Shown here: positions 51,447 through 61,737 of the stretch, in pieces
Position numbering within the stretch: the first letter of the stretch is position 1
Layout: the number at the start of each line of letters is the position of its first letter
Assembly (NCBI GenBank): GCA_012861695.1
Contig: JAAOOA010000428.1
Coordinates: forward strand, 62,001-126,000
Reading direction: 5' to 3'
DNA length: 64,000 nucleotides
Source of the DNA: Trematomus loennbergii
Taxonomy: Eukaryota > Chordata > Actinopteri > Perciformes > Nototheniidae
Notes under the pieces: model-generated
What the model saw: only the letters and a program-made list of their open reading frames with translations
Databases searched by the model: none
Told to the model about the DNA's origin: nothing
Program-made: the position numbers and the translations under genes

Positions 51447-51793
51447 AGATATCACCAATAAACTTCCCCAGTTCATTACTGACATGAAGACAAATGTTTC
51501 TACTATTACAACTTTTCTGAGGTTTGACGTTAATGAATCAAACAAGGCTTAATCTGAGCTAACTTGCAAACATGTCCAGCACAGAAAAAGTAAAACATTT
51601 GCTGAAACCAGAGTTCAGTTTGTTGAAACATTAGAGAGGAAACTATGGAGAGAAGCTCAGAAAATAACAACTCAGCTCTCAGGTTAGCTTGGCTCTGAAA
51701 CATATTCAACATGATGGAGTGTGAACGCTCTGGTGGACTTTAAGGGAACTACCATGAGGACATTTGTTCTCATTCATCAAATGTATACTGTTT

Positions 51794-52823
51794 CTATCCA
51801 GTGTGAGTGCGCTCATGTTTCTTAAGGTTACTGGATGTTGTGAACAATTTCCCACACATTTCACACCAGTATGGTTTCTCTCCAGTGTGAGTGAGACGAT
51901 GAGAATTTAGGCTACTTAGCACAGAAAAAAGCTTCTCACATTGGTCACAGCTGTAGGGTTTCTCTCCGGTGTGAGAGCGCTCATGTTCCTTAAGGCTACT
52001 TGATGATCTGAACAATTTCCCACACGTTTCACACGAGTAGGGTTTCTCTCCAGTGTGAGTGCGCTGGGGGACTTTTAGATCACATTTAAGAGCAAATGTT
52101 TTGCCACACAGGTCACAGCTGTATGGTTTCTCTCCAGTATGGATGCGTTGGTGGGATTTAAGGGAACCACTCTGAGAAAACGTTTTCCCACAGGTCACAG
52201 CTGTGCGGTTTCTCTCCAGTATGAACTCTCTGATGACGCTTTAAGGTTCCAGATCCTTTGAAGGATTTGTCACACAGGTCACAGCTGTAGGGTTTCTCTC
52301 CAGTGTGAGTGCGTACATGTTCCTGAAGGACACTCAATGATCGGAACAATTTCCCACATGTTTCACATGAGTAGGGTTTCTCTCCAGTGTGGATGCGCTG
52401 GTGGGCTTTAAGAATACTTGCAACAGCAAACGTTTTCCAACACAGGTCACAGCTGAACAGTTTCTCTCCAGTATGGATGCATTGATGGACTTTTAAGTGA
52501 GTACCTGTAGGAAACCTATTCCCACACAGCTCACAGCTGAACGGTTTCTCTCCAGTATGAACTCTCTGATGAACCTTTAAGTTCCCAGAGGACTTGAAGG
52601 ATTTGTCACACAGGTCGCAGCTGTACGGGTTCTCTCCAGTATGGCTGCGTTGGTGGGATTTAAGGGAATCACTCCGAGAAAACGTTGTACCACACAGGTC
52701 ACACCTGTACGGTTTCTCTCCAGTATGAACTCTCTGATGACGCTTTAAGTCTCCAGATCCTTTGAAGGATTTGTCACACAGGTCACAGCTGTGAAGTTTG
52801 AGTCCATCTGTTCCTCTCTGGTT
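51794..52823 (-). pseudogene. C2H2 zinc-finger exon ZNF-4, 2-bp deletion
   Basis: On the minus strand, acceptor CTTTAG ends at 52824. The frame starts NQRGTDGLKLHSC and encodes seven fingers (CDLCDKS, CDLCGTT, CDLCDKS, CELCGNR, CDLCWKT, CETCGKL, CDLCDKS). In the eighth, CCCACACAGG became CCCACAGG near 52190, so the spacing to the next linker is 82 instead of 84 bp and the frame runs into [15 protein letters not shown] and a stop at 52158. After the deletion the original frame holds the rest of finger eight and fingers nine to twelve, ending HERTHTG-stop at 51794. Finger nine has lost a zinc ligand (KVPQRTH for KVHQRTH). It may be transcribed, but a full twelve-finger product is impossible without correction. 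Confidence 0.8.
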
Positions 52824-53068
52824 CTAAAGCAACAGACATACAGAGAGAGAGACATTCATTAAGTACATTTTTTGACAATTTTTTGCAACATGTCTTATTG
52901 AACAAAAACAAAAGTCATTGAACTATCATTTTCAACTAATCATTCTCAACCAATGTTATTAAATAACTGTTAAAGAATCACTCAAATGCAGCAGTAAAGG
53001 TAAACTTTCTGTCATTATTTCAGTGATTCTTTTCTAATTGCAGGAAAACTAATACTACATTTCAGAGT

Positions 53069-54234
53069 TTAACCTGTTACGCACCGCCCCCCGGTACCGG
53101 GCGGATAAACGCGTCATTTGCAGGAAACAACGTCTAAGGAATCTTAATATTTAATAAACTATGAATGTTTTATATCCATGTAACGGGAAGAAACTCAGCT
53201 AACTGATCTTTTTAAAAAAAAAAATTTAAAAAACCCACAATGCTAACACTCAGCCTCTGAATTAGCCACGAGCGAAAAAATGTAACCTATCACGGCACTT
53301 AAACTCACAATAACTCCCTTATTACTTATCCTAGATGCACAGCCAACCCCTCGATTAGCATCTCCTGGAGACACTGAATCTGGGGGTGCCCACCTCAACA
53401 CTCAGTGATAAACATTTGCGACGCTATACACGAAAGCGTACATCATAACATGTGGAGCTAGGTAGCTAGAAACGCTAACATGGCTTACCTTGGTCAAAAC
53501 TGGTCTTCAATGGCATTAAAACGATAAAAACGATGCTGCAGTTAATCCATAGGTTCATCCAATGTGTCTGTGTCCTCTTTGAAATGATTTCTGATAATCC
53601 ATAAGCAATAAAACTGCTTTTTCATTTCCAAATGCCTGAGCTAGAGATCGGTCCACTCTGCTGCACATTTACATGCGCGCAGCCCCCACCTTTTCTCTTC
53701 ACAACGTGTGTGTGTGGGGGACTCCCCCTTCGATTCTATTGGCTCTAACGGTCAGAAAGAGGTGTCAACCATCAAAATCGAGCAAGGGGGGCCAGAGATA
53801 TGGAAAAAAAACATTTTCACCCAAATCACCTCAGAGGTGGTGGTTTTGGCTAAACCTCTCTAAAAAGGTCAAATGTCACTTGTTTTGCATCAATCTTGAT
53901 ACAGGGTACTTATTATATATGTTGTACTTTGGATTCCTAAAGCTTTTAGTCTAGTAACCCATCATCCAAGGGTAGTTTTCACTATCTGTAAAAAATAATT
54001 TTGGACGGACACTATAATTTACAGTTTTTTACTATGTAAAATCTGAATTTTCTTTAAAATAAAAAACATCTATATTGATTCGGACACTTCTACATCCAAC
54101 TCACAGATGTAACCTGCTTTGATAAAAGAAATTATTCATATAACCCTTTAGAAGTTAAGTTGTAGTCATTTGTTTTGGGCATGTCATTTTCGAGCCTGAA
54201 ACATGAAAAACAGGCTTGGTGCTTAACAGGTTAA
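53069..54234 (-). mobile_element. TTAA element, family 4, full-length copy
   Basis: Left end CCTGTTACGCACCGCCCCCC, with the CCGGTACCGGG palindrome, right end inverted GTTAAGCACCAAGCCTG. TTAA at 53069-53072 and 54231-54234. Unit 1 has an empty site at 49968-49971 (GAGTTTAATAAAAAG). About 1.16 kb, non-coding; an open frame of 93 codons on the plus strand is shared by homology only. Confidence 0.9.
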
Positions 54235-54281
54235 TAAAAAGCTGCAGCCCTAATTTGTAAATCAGCTGTGCTCTGTGTACT

Positions 54282-54662
54282 TTAAACGTAGGGTAGGTAA
54301 TTTTGGAGAAACCGGCTCGAGTGCGCTAGAATTTGAAAATACACAACCGGAGAAAATGTGCCACTTCCTCACAGAGCCCCTCCTCCACACACAACACGCC
54401 ACATGACCAATGAGGGCACGAGATAAGTTTGTGCACAGATGGAAGGCTGACAGGCAGGTAGGCCATCCAGTTATTTTAGCCGGGCCGGCTCAGATGATTG
54501 GTCGTGCTTTTTACAGTACTACAGCTTCCACATGATATTGTTTATGAATTTTTGTCAAAGCACTTCAGATATTCATTGCTATCGGATGTTAAGAGCATTC
54601 CATGGAATATAACAAAAGTGTATCTCGAGCCGGTTTCTCAAACTTACCTACCCCACCTTTAA
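54282..54662 (-). mobile_element. TTAA element, family 3, full-length copy
   Basis: Ends are AACGTAGGGTAGGTAATTTT and, inverted, AAGGTGGGGTAGGTAAGTTT; TTAA at 54282-54285 and 54659-54662. The empty site is at 50019-50022 in unit 1. Confidence 0.9.
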
Positions 54663-54850
54663 TGTGAAAGAGCAATACAATACAAAGGTCATTTTGGCCT
54701 CTTCTGAAGGTCAGGATTAAACTGTGGTTCATCATTGCAACATGCATCACTGCTTCAAATATCATCTATGTTATCCCTTACAAATGTCTTAAAGAGCACA
54801 AAGCTCCCTTACCCAAGCTACTCCTTGCCCGTAGCCCCCAACAGCCAACT

Positions 54851-56677
54851 ATGAGTTTGAGGTACGCATCACATGTGGAGGGCCCCTCATTCCCTTACTT
54901 CACCCATAACAACCCTCACAAATTTGTAATGTTGAAGATGGCTTTCACTAACCTGCTACCTAGGGAGGAACCCGAACTGTATAAATACCACATCCTGCTT
55001 GATCATCTTCGCCTGCCCGTCATACTGCACTTTCCTATGCCCACGACCCACAACCTTTCACCAAGGCCCTGGCAGCCTTGGAACGGCAGTATGGTCAACC
55101 ACACCAACTCGCTCTTACGGAGATACAGACCTTATTAACCAGTTAGCCCCAAGCCTGTTTTTCAGGCCTCAGGCTCGAAAATGACATTCCCAGAACAAAT
55201 GACCATATCTTCACTTTCTAAAAAGGGTTGAATTAATAATCTTTTTCCTCAAAGTAATGATAAACCTGTGCGTTGGATGTAGAAAAGTCAGAATCAATAT
55301 ATAATTTATTTTAAAGTAAATTCAGATTGAACATAGTAAAACAATTTAAATGATAGTGTCCGTCCAAAAAACAAAACATTACTTACAGTGAAAACAACCC
55401 TTGAATGATGGGATAGTAGACTAAAAGCTTTAGTAATCCAAACTATAACATATAATAAGCACCCTGTATCAAGATTGAGGCAAAACAAGTGACATTTGAC
55501 CTTTTTAGAGAGATTTAGCAAAAAAAAAAAACTTCTGGGGTCATTTGGGTGGATTTTCCATATCTCTGGCCCCCCTCATTCGATTTTGATGATTGACACC
55601 TCTTTTTAACCTTAGAGCCAATAGAATTGAGGGGAGTTCCTAAAAATCCATCTAAACATTACACATTGGTGAATGAGTGATGCGTAGCCAGAATGCCCAA
55701 ATACACTCTGGTAGCTATCATAGCAGCTATATATGAAAACTCCGTTATTGACATAAAAATGGAAAGACACAGACACAAAGGGACACAGACACATTGGATT
55801 AACCTATGGATTAACCTTTTCATCGTTTTCATGCCATTGAACACGACTTTTGATCAGACAACAAGAATATCTCTGTGTTTGCTCCGTAAAGCTACGTGGT
55901 GAGATGTCTGGGTTTGCTTCCCCTGCCGCGAGTTTTGATCAGTGATGATACTTATATTTCTGGAATCTGTGGAATCTCAGCTTGCTATCTGATATCTTGT
56001 TTGTGCAGATCCGATAAATAATAAGGATATTTGACCATTAGTTCTGTGTTAAGTGCGTCAGCATTTTTTCGCGCAGGGCTAATTCAGAGCCTGTGTTATC
56101 GTTTAGCTAAAAATGGTTAATATTGTCTGATAGCTGAGTTTCTTCCCGTTAAGTGGGTATGACACATTCATAGTTTGTTAAATGTTAAGAAGCCCTCAGA
56201 TGCTGTTTCTTGCAAGATGTTGCGTTTTGCCCCGGTACCGGGGGCATGGGGCTTAACTGGTTAAGCCTACCTAAAGTAACTTGTGGGGATGCTGAGGGGT
56301 TTCAGAACTTTGCAGTGAGAGTAAGATCGTTAGTTGGGATGTCACAATCCCTTAGGTCAGGAGAAGGGGATTCAGAACTAGCCTGCGCTTTCCATGTACA
56401 ACGCTTACTGAGTAAGCTTCCAGTAGAGCTAGTTGCCAATTTTGTAAGAGAAGCTCGGTCAACCTCCACTAATGCTCACTACAACCTTGTGGACTTCGCT
56501 GCATGGCTCGGAGGAGAGGCAGAATGCCAAACAGTAGTAGCTCAAGCCAACAGCCTTCAGATAGCCTTTCCTCAGAGCCAGAGAAAGGAGATGAGCCAAA
56601 GACCCAAGTTTCCATCAGCTACCATCCTCCATGCATCTCAAGCTCGTCGGTTTGTCACTGTTAAATTAGCTCTTTAA
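54851..56677 (+). pseudogene. BEL/Pao retrotransposon gag, interrupted and frameshifted
   Basis: The first part encodes PSFPYFTHNNPHKFVMLKMA, FTNLLPREEPELYKYHILLD, and, after frame changes, ALAALERQYGQPHQLALTEI. A TTAA element then interrupts it (55139-56260). The second part continues PKVTCGDAEGFQNFAVRVRS, LVGMSQSL, then FHVQRLLSKLPVELVANFVR and a YNLVDFAAWLGGEAECQ helix. Conserved L-A-L-x-E-I-x-x-L and F-A-x-x-V-x-x-L-V-G-M motifs are those of BEL/Pao gag. No LTRs, protease or pol were found around it. Confidence 0.7.
55135..56264 (+). mobile_element. TTAA element, family 4, inserted in BEL/Pao gag
   Basis: Between TTAA at 55135-55138 and 56261-56264. Left end CCAGTTAGCCCCAAGCCTG, right end inverted CCAGTTAAGCCCCATG. 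The gag reading resumes right after it. The terminal bases (CCAG, CCCCA) differ from the other copies (CCTG, GCACC), so it belongs to a subfamily, as does the half copy at 39541. Confidence 0.9.
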
Positions 56678-56788
56678 AGCTTATATGTCAGTGATCCACA
56701 TGATCTGATCCCATGAACATTTGAATAACTCAATAGTAAAGCGGCTCATTACGGTCTCTGGATTAGTGTATATTTTGCATTTGCAACT

Positions 56789-57336
56789 ATGGAGGGAAAC
56801 ATGTCTCTGCAAACTTTGTGGGACGCGATTCAGCAGTTCAGGACCGACATGCTGACTCACATTGACTCAAAAATGGATCCCATTCAAAGTAGCTTGAGCA
56901 GGATACACAGTCTAGTTTGGGAGACCAGGTCAATTTGTTAGAACAGCATGTCGGGGCTAATGAGGACAATGTACAGGAGTGTGTCGCTCGAGTCAAGCAG
57001 CTTGAGAAAGACAACTCCTTCCTAATGTCTAAAGTTGATGATTTGGAGAACCGGAGCCGACGTTGTAACCTTCTAATCCTTCATCTTGCCAGGGAGACAA
57101 AGTCTCTGGAGTACAACGGGAAACACATCAGCATATATCCCGATTTCAGTCCCGAGCTGACCAGAAGATGCCGGAGCTTCGATCCAGTCAAACGCAAGCT
57201 CCGTGAACTCAACATGAAGTACTTTCTCCTCTACCCGTGCACCCTCTGCGTTGTTGTTGATGGCACACAACAACGCTTCTCTACCCACAAAGACGCGGAG
57301 GCAATCTTCATATCTACCTCAAACTCTCCTGGGTGA
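56789..57336 (+). pseudogene. L1/Tx1-type LINE ORF1, internally deleted
   Basis: ATG at 56789 starts MEGNMSLQTLWDAIQQFRTD and a coiled coil; after a one-base shift near 56915 it continues VKQLEKDNSFLMSKVDDLEN and RSRRCNLLILHLARE, where the RNA-recognition part should begin. It then jumps to the C-terminal domain: NGKHISIYPDFSPELTRRCR, SFDPVKRKLRELNMKYFLLY, then RFSTHKDAEAIF. The order coiled coil, RRM, CTD is that of L1-type ORF1 RNA-binding proteins; most of the RRM is deleted. No ORF2 follows within the next 200 bp. Confidence 0.7.
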
Positions 57337-57535
57337 CGAACATCCCCAGAGATCAGGCTGCTGCTAATGGTAGCATGTTGATCCACTATGATGGTGCAGC
57401 TAAGTGACTTTCTCCTCGGTTTCCTCTCTTCTCGTTTTTTATTTTTCTCATCTTCTCAAAAAACAGAGACCTGTTTACGTGACGTGTCATGACTGCTGAG
57501 ATGTTATTGACACTCTCTTTTGTGTTTATTATAAC

Positions 57536-58530
57536 TTAAAGGGGACCTATCATGCAACATGCACTTGTGTACGTCTTTCTACATGAATATGTGTCCCCGG
57601 TGTTCCAGGGAACTCACCAAGTGTCAGAAAACACAACCCTCTCTATTTTCCTCCATACCCAAATCTCTAAAAAAGGGGCTGCAACGGATCTGATAAAAAC
57701 TGATCCAGATTTGAACACTGTCCTGACGTCAGGACGGTGGCGCTACGGCTATTGGGCCAACTCTCCACCTATCAGGGGAATGTGGGGTTGGGCCACGGCC
57801 GGCCATTGCCGCTCGAAAGCGCTGGAGACGCTGTAGTACATATGCCAGGCCTGTAAGTGGCGCTGTAGTCTGCCACAAAAGCAGCGAAGAAGACTTCCCG
57901 CCATAGTTACCATGGTTACCCTTCTGTTTATTCTCCGCTGTGGCTTTCTTTCTCCCTCCCCGAGGCAAGCGTTTGCTCCCGCTGCTTTAATTCAATGCAA
58001 TCCCTCCCCGTCGAGGCAAGCACTGTAATTCTCTCCGGTTAGTCCACCAGCAGATGACAAACACCCACCTCTCCGCCTCTTCCAAGGAACGAGGGACCGT
58101 GCGGCAGAGTTTCAGTTTCAGTTTCTTTCGCCGGTCAAGATGTCCGTTAAAGTTAAATCTTCCGGACAAAATTAGAAAAGTGCCGGTCAAAGGTCTTCTT
58201 TGTTATTTATTGAGCTTTAAAACAAATGAATAACGACTCTCTATAATAAAACACGGAGGACGGAGATCTCTTTTTCTCCCCCTCTTCTGACAGCCCAGCA
58301 GCTGATCAGAGCACGTCTCCCCTCTCCTGCAGGGGGGCGTGGTCAGCTGCAGCACACAGAATCAGCTCCCTGCAAAAACAGGGCTGGAGAACAGCAAATA
58401 GAGCAAAATGAGGCATGGCTAAAATGCATGATCTGTTTGGTATTTTGAAAACAGAAACGTATAAATATACCTTATATAGGTATGGCCCTACAATATATCA
58501 TTTAAATATAGCATGATAGGTCCACTTTAA
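57536..58530 (+). mobile_element. TTAA element, family 1, longest copy
   Basis: TTAAAGGGGACCTATCATGC at the left, inverted TTAAAGTGGACCTATCATGC at the right. TTAA at 57536-57539 and 58527-58530. About 995 bp. Homologous fragments: 1727-2199 and 46745-47309. Contains a GC-rich middle (57770-57900) but no protein. Confidence 0.9.
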
Positions 58531-58975
58531 TATAACAGGTGGGCACCCGCCTGGCTCTTTTAGTTGTGCGGTTTGTTTACATTTTGCAGTGACGTTGACG
58601 TCACTTCTTCTTCTGTGGCACGTGAGAGCCCACTACCATTGCAATACTGCCCCGAGTGGCTGTTATTGTTAAATAATGCTTGTGTTCGTTCGGATGAATC
58701 TCTTTGAGTTACGACTTCTTTATCCTCTTCGTAATGCAGACTGAGCTCTGTGTAATTAGTTATGTTTATGTTTAAGTTTATTCATGGTAATGCTCCAGGG
58801 CTGCTGGGCTTTCTTAATGGTTGTTTTGTGTTTTTCTGTCTTTTTCTTTTTGAATGTTTTGTATGTCTGTTTTATATTAATGGTTGAATCTTTACAATCA
58901 TGAATCACATTTATGCGTAACAAGTGACAGCAACATTATTTGTTATTATTCCAGACTGGATTAATTAAAGGGTAT
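58531..58975. other. No gene recognised; probable 5' part of the following LINE
   Basis: AT-rich sequence leading into the LINE frame. No repeat boundary seen. Confidence 0.35.
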
Positions 58976-59696
58976 ACAAATCATTCATTTGACTATCAGG
59001 AGTCTATTGCCCAAAATTGATTTACTTCGGACATGGGTTGTCCTACATAAACCTAAAATCATCACACTCTCTCAAACTTGGCTTAATAGTAACATTTCCG
59101 ATAGTGAACTACAAATCACAAATCATTTGCTTTACAGATCTGATAGATGCAGCAGGGGTGGAGGTGTGGCTATTTATGTTTCTTCTGACCTTGTGACTGA
59201 GCTAATTGCTACTTCTATAGAGCCTCTACATTGCATTTTTCTTAAAATAATTGTTCATGAAAATAAATGCTTAACGATTGGTAGCATCTATAGGCCACCT
59301 TCTTCACCTGCAGTCTTTAAACCACATCGACATTATCAACTCCATTTCCTGCAGAAATGAAATAATCTTGCTTGGTGATTTCAACAAAAATTGGTTGGAT
59401 AAATCCTCTGATAGAGAGAAAAAACGTTTCAGTAGTCTAAATATTAAACAGCTAATTAATGAGCCAACTCGTATCACTCTTAGAACCCAATCTCTGCTTG
59501 ACTGGATGCTGGTGTCACACCCTGACAGAATCTTAAAAGCTGGTGTCATGTCTGATTGCTTCAGCAATCATTCAATTGTTTATTGCGTATGGAAAATCAA
59601 ATTAATTAAACTGCCTCCAAAACTAGTCAAAATCAGACAATATAAAAAATTGAATGTTGATTTATTTATTAATGATGTTGTTGCCCTTAACCTGTT

Positions 59697-60841
59697 CTAC
59701 ACCGCCCCCCGGGAAAAACGCGTCATTTGCAGGAAACAGCGTCTGAGGGCATCTTAATATTTAATAAACTATGAATGTTTTATATCCATGTAACGGGAAG
59801 AAACTCAGCTAACTGATCATTTTTTATTTATTTTTCAAAAAAAAACACAATGCTAACGCTGAGCCTCTGAATTAGCCAAGCGGAAAAATGCTAACACATT
59901 ACTGCACAGAAACTCACTCATAACACCCTTATTACTTATCTTAACTGCACATCCAACATATCGTGCATCGTGAGATGACACAGAATCGATAGGTACATAC
60001 ATCATCACTCCATGATAAGAACTCGCGAAGATATTAACAAGAACAGACATCAAAACATGTGGCGCTAGGTAGCTAAAAACAGCAAAATGGCTTACCTTTG
60101 TTGTTGTCTGGTCAAAACTGGTCTTCAATGGCATTAAAACGATAAAAACGCTGCTGAAGGTAATCCATAGGTTAATCCAATGTGTCTGTGTCCCTTTGAA
60201 ATGATTTCTGATCATCCATCAGCAATAAAACTGCTTTTCCGTTTCCAGATGTCAAAGCTAGAGTATCGGTTCGCTCATGCAAAACTGCGTGCGCATAGCT
60301 CTCATTTCTCAATGGTAACATGTGTGTGTATGTGGAAATTCCCCTTCGATTCTATTGGCTCTAACGGTCAAAAATAGATGTCAATCACCAAAATCGACCA
60401 ATGGGTTCCAGAGAAACGGTAAAAACGCCCATTTCCACCCAAATCACCTCAGAGGTGGAGTTTATTTTTGCTAAACCTCTCTAAAAAGGTCAAATGTCAC
60501 TTGTTTTTGCATCAATCTTGATACAGAGTACTTATTATATGTTGTACTTTGGATTCCTAAAGCTTTTAGTCTACTAACCCATCATCCAAGGGTAGTTTTC
60601 ACTATCTGTAAAAATAATTTTTGGACGACACTATCATTTACAGTTTTTTACTATGTAAAATCTGAATTTTCTTTAAAATAAAAAACATGACTTTTCTACA
60701 TCCAACTCACAGGTTTATCATTACTTTGAGAAAAAAGATTATTAATGTAACCCTTTTAGAAGGGAAGATATGGTAATTTGTTCTGGAATGTCATTTTCGA
60801 GCCTGAGACCTGAAAAACAAGCTCAGAACTTAACAGGTTAA
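59697..60841 (-). mobile_element. TTAA element, family 4, inserted in the LINE
   Basis: TTAA at 59697-59700 and 60838-60841. Left end CCTGTTCTACACCGCCCCCC, right end inverted CCTGTTAAGTTCTGAGCTTG. About 1.14 kb. The palindrome at the left end is damaged (CCGGGAAAAACGCG). Confidence 0.9.
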
Positions 60842-61374
60842 TTGGGACAGATTATCACAGAATTAAAAGTGTATGGCAGTGCAGGACTCGATGGTATAGA
60901 AAACAGGTTCATAAAATTAACTCGTACCTTCACAATAGAAAGCAATGTGTGGTTGTTAATGGAAAACAGTCTGACCTGTGGATCCAACAAAAGGGTGTAC
61001 CCCAAGGATCAACTCTGGGCCCACTTCTGTTTTCTATTTACATAAATGATTTATCTTCTTGTCTCATTAATTGTCGTACTCACCTGATGACACTGTCATA
61101 TATACATCCAAATCTGACTTTTCACAAATTCAGATCTCTCTTCAATCGGATTTTAATATCTTACAGGACTGGCTATCACACAATAAACTACTGCTCAACA
61201 AAACATAATCTTATACTATGGTCTTTGGTACCAGGCAGAAGCTCAAATCTAAACCTAATGTAGTAATACAATGTAAGGATGGCACTTCTCTGCATAAAGT
61301 TGATAGCTTTAAATATCTTGGTGTATGGCTAGACTCTGAACTCTCATTTAAACTACATATAAATCATGTAATAG

Positions 61375-61575
61375 GGGTAGTGTTGGTCTAATGGATAGTG
61401 AGGTGGGCTGGAGATCAGAAGGTTGTGAGTTCAAATCCCGCCTGGAACACCACCACTAGTGCGCCCTTGAGTAAGGCACTTAGCCCTTAGTTACTCCAGG
61501 GAGAATGTCCCTGTAATTGGTCATTGTAAGTCGCTTTGGATAAAAGCGTCAGCTAAATGAAATGTAATGCAATAC
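61375..61575 (+). mobile_element. tRNA-derived SINE in the LINE
   Basis: Head GGGTAGTGTTGGTCTAATGG (A-box-like) and GAGTTCAAATCCC (B-box), body, and tail AAGTCGCTTTGGATAAAAGC, then GTCAGCTAAATGA. This copy keeps the tRNA-like promoter boxes best of the three in the window. A possible target duplication is AATGTAAT(A/G), not exact. Confidence 0.8.
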
Positions 61576-61737
61576 AAAAAGTCAATTACGGAATCGGTGT
61601 CTTACACCGCTCTCGCAATTGTTTTACGCTCAGTGTCCGTAAGATAATTTCTTCTCAACGTATTCTTCCGATTATGGACTATTGTGATGTTGTCTACCAA
61701 AATGCACATAAATCAGATCTTGCTCCACTCAACATAA

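Larger units (their letters stand above)
50285..54800. repeat. Tandem segmental duplication, unit 2
   Basis: Same order as unit 1, enlarged by TTAA elements at 50701, 53069 and 54282 and by three extra fingers in ZNF-4. Confidence 0.85.
58976..61737 (+). mobile_element. Non-LTR retrotransposon with APE endonuclease, three times interrupted
   Basis: The frame from 58989 encodes LLPKIDLLRTWVVLHKPKII, LSQTWLNSNISDSELQI, GGGVAIYVSSDLV and SIYRPPSS, then (next frame, 59350-59690) ILLGDFNKNWLDKSSDREKK, SLLDWMLVSHPDRILKAGVM and SDCFSNHSIVY: an APE-type endonuclease with its GDFN and final S-D-H-like site (here SNHS). A TTAA element interrupts it (59701-60837). Part of the reverse transcriptase follows (SAGLDGIENRFIKL; QKGVPQGSTLGPLLFSIYIN; an FADD-like box appears lost). 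A SINE sits at 61375-61575, then the end (GIGVLHRSRNCFTLSVRKII). It is truncated at 61737 by another LINE. It belongs to the jockey/CR1/Rex-like group; exact clade not decided. Confidence 0.75.

Noticed and set aside
53673..53954. 93-codon frame on the plus strand
   Set aside because: Reverse-orientation version of the same family 4 sequence.
61375..61450. tRNA gene
   Set aside because: A and B box-like words belong to a SINE head; anticodon arm and acceptor pairing are not kept and a SINE body follows.
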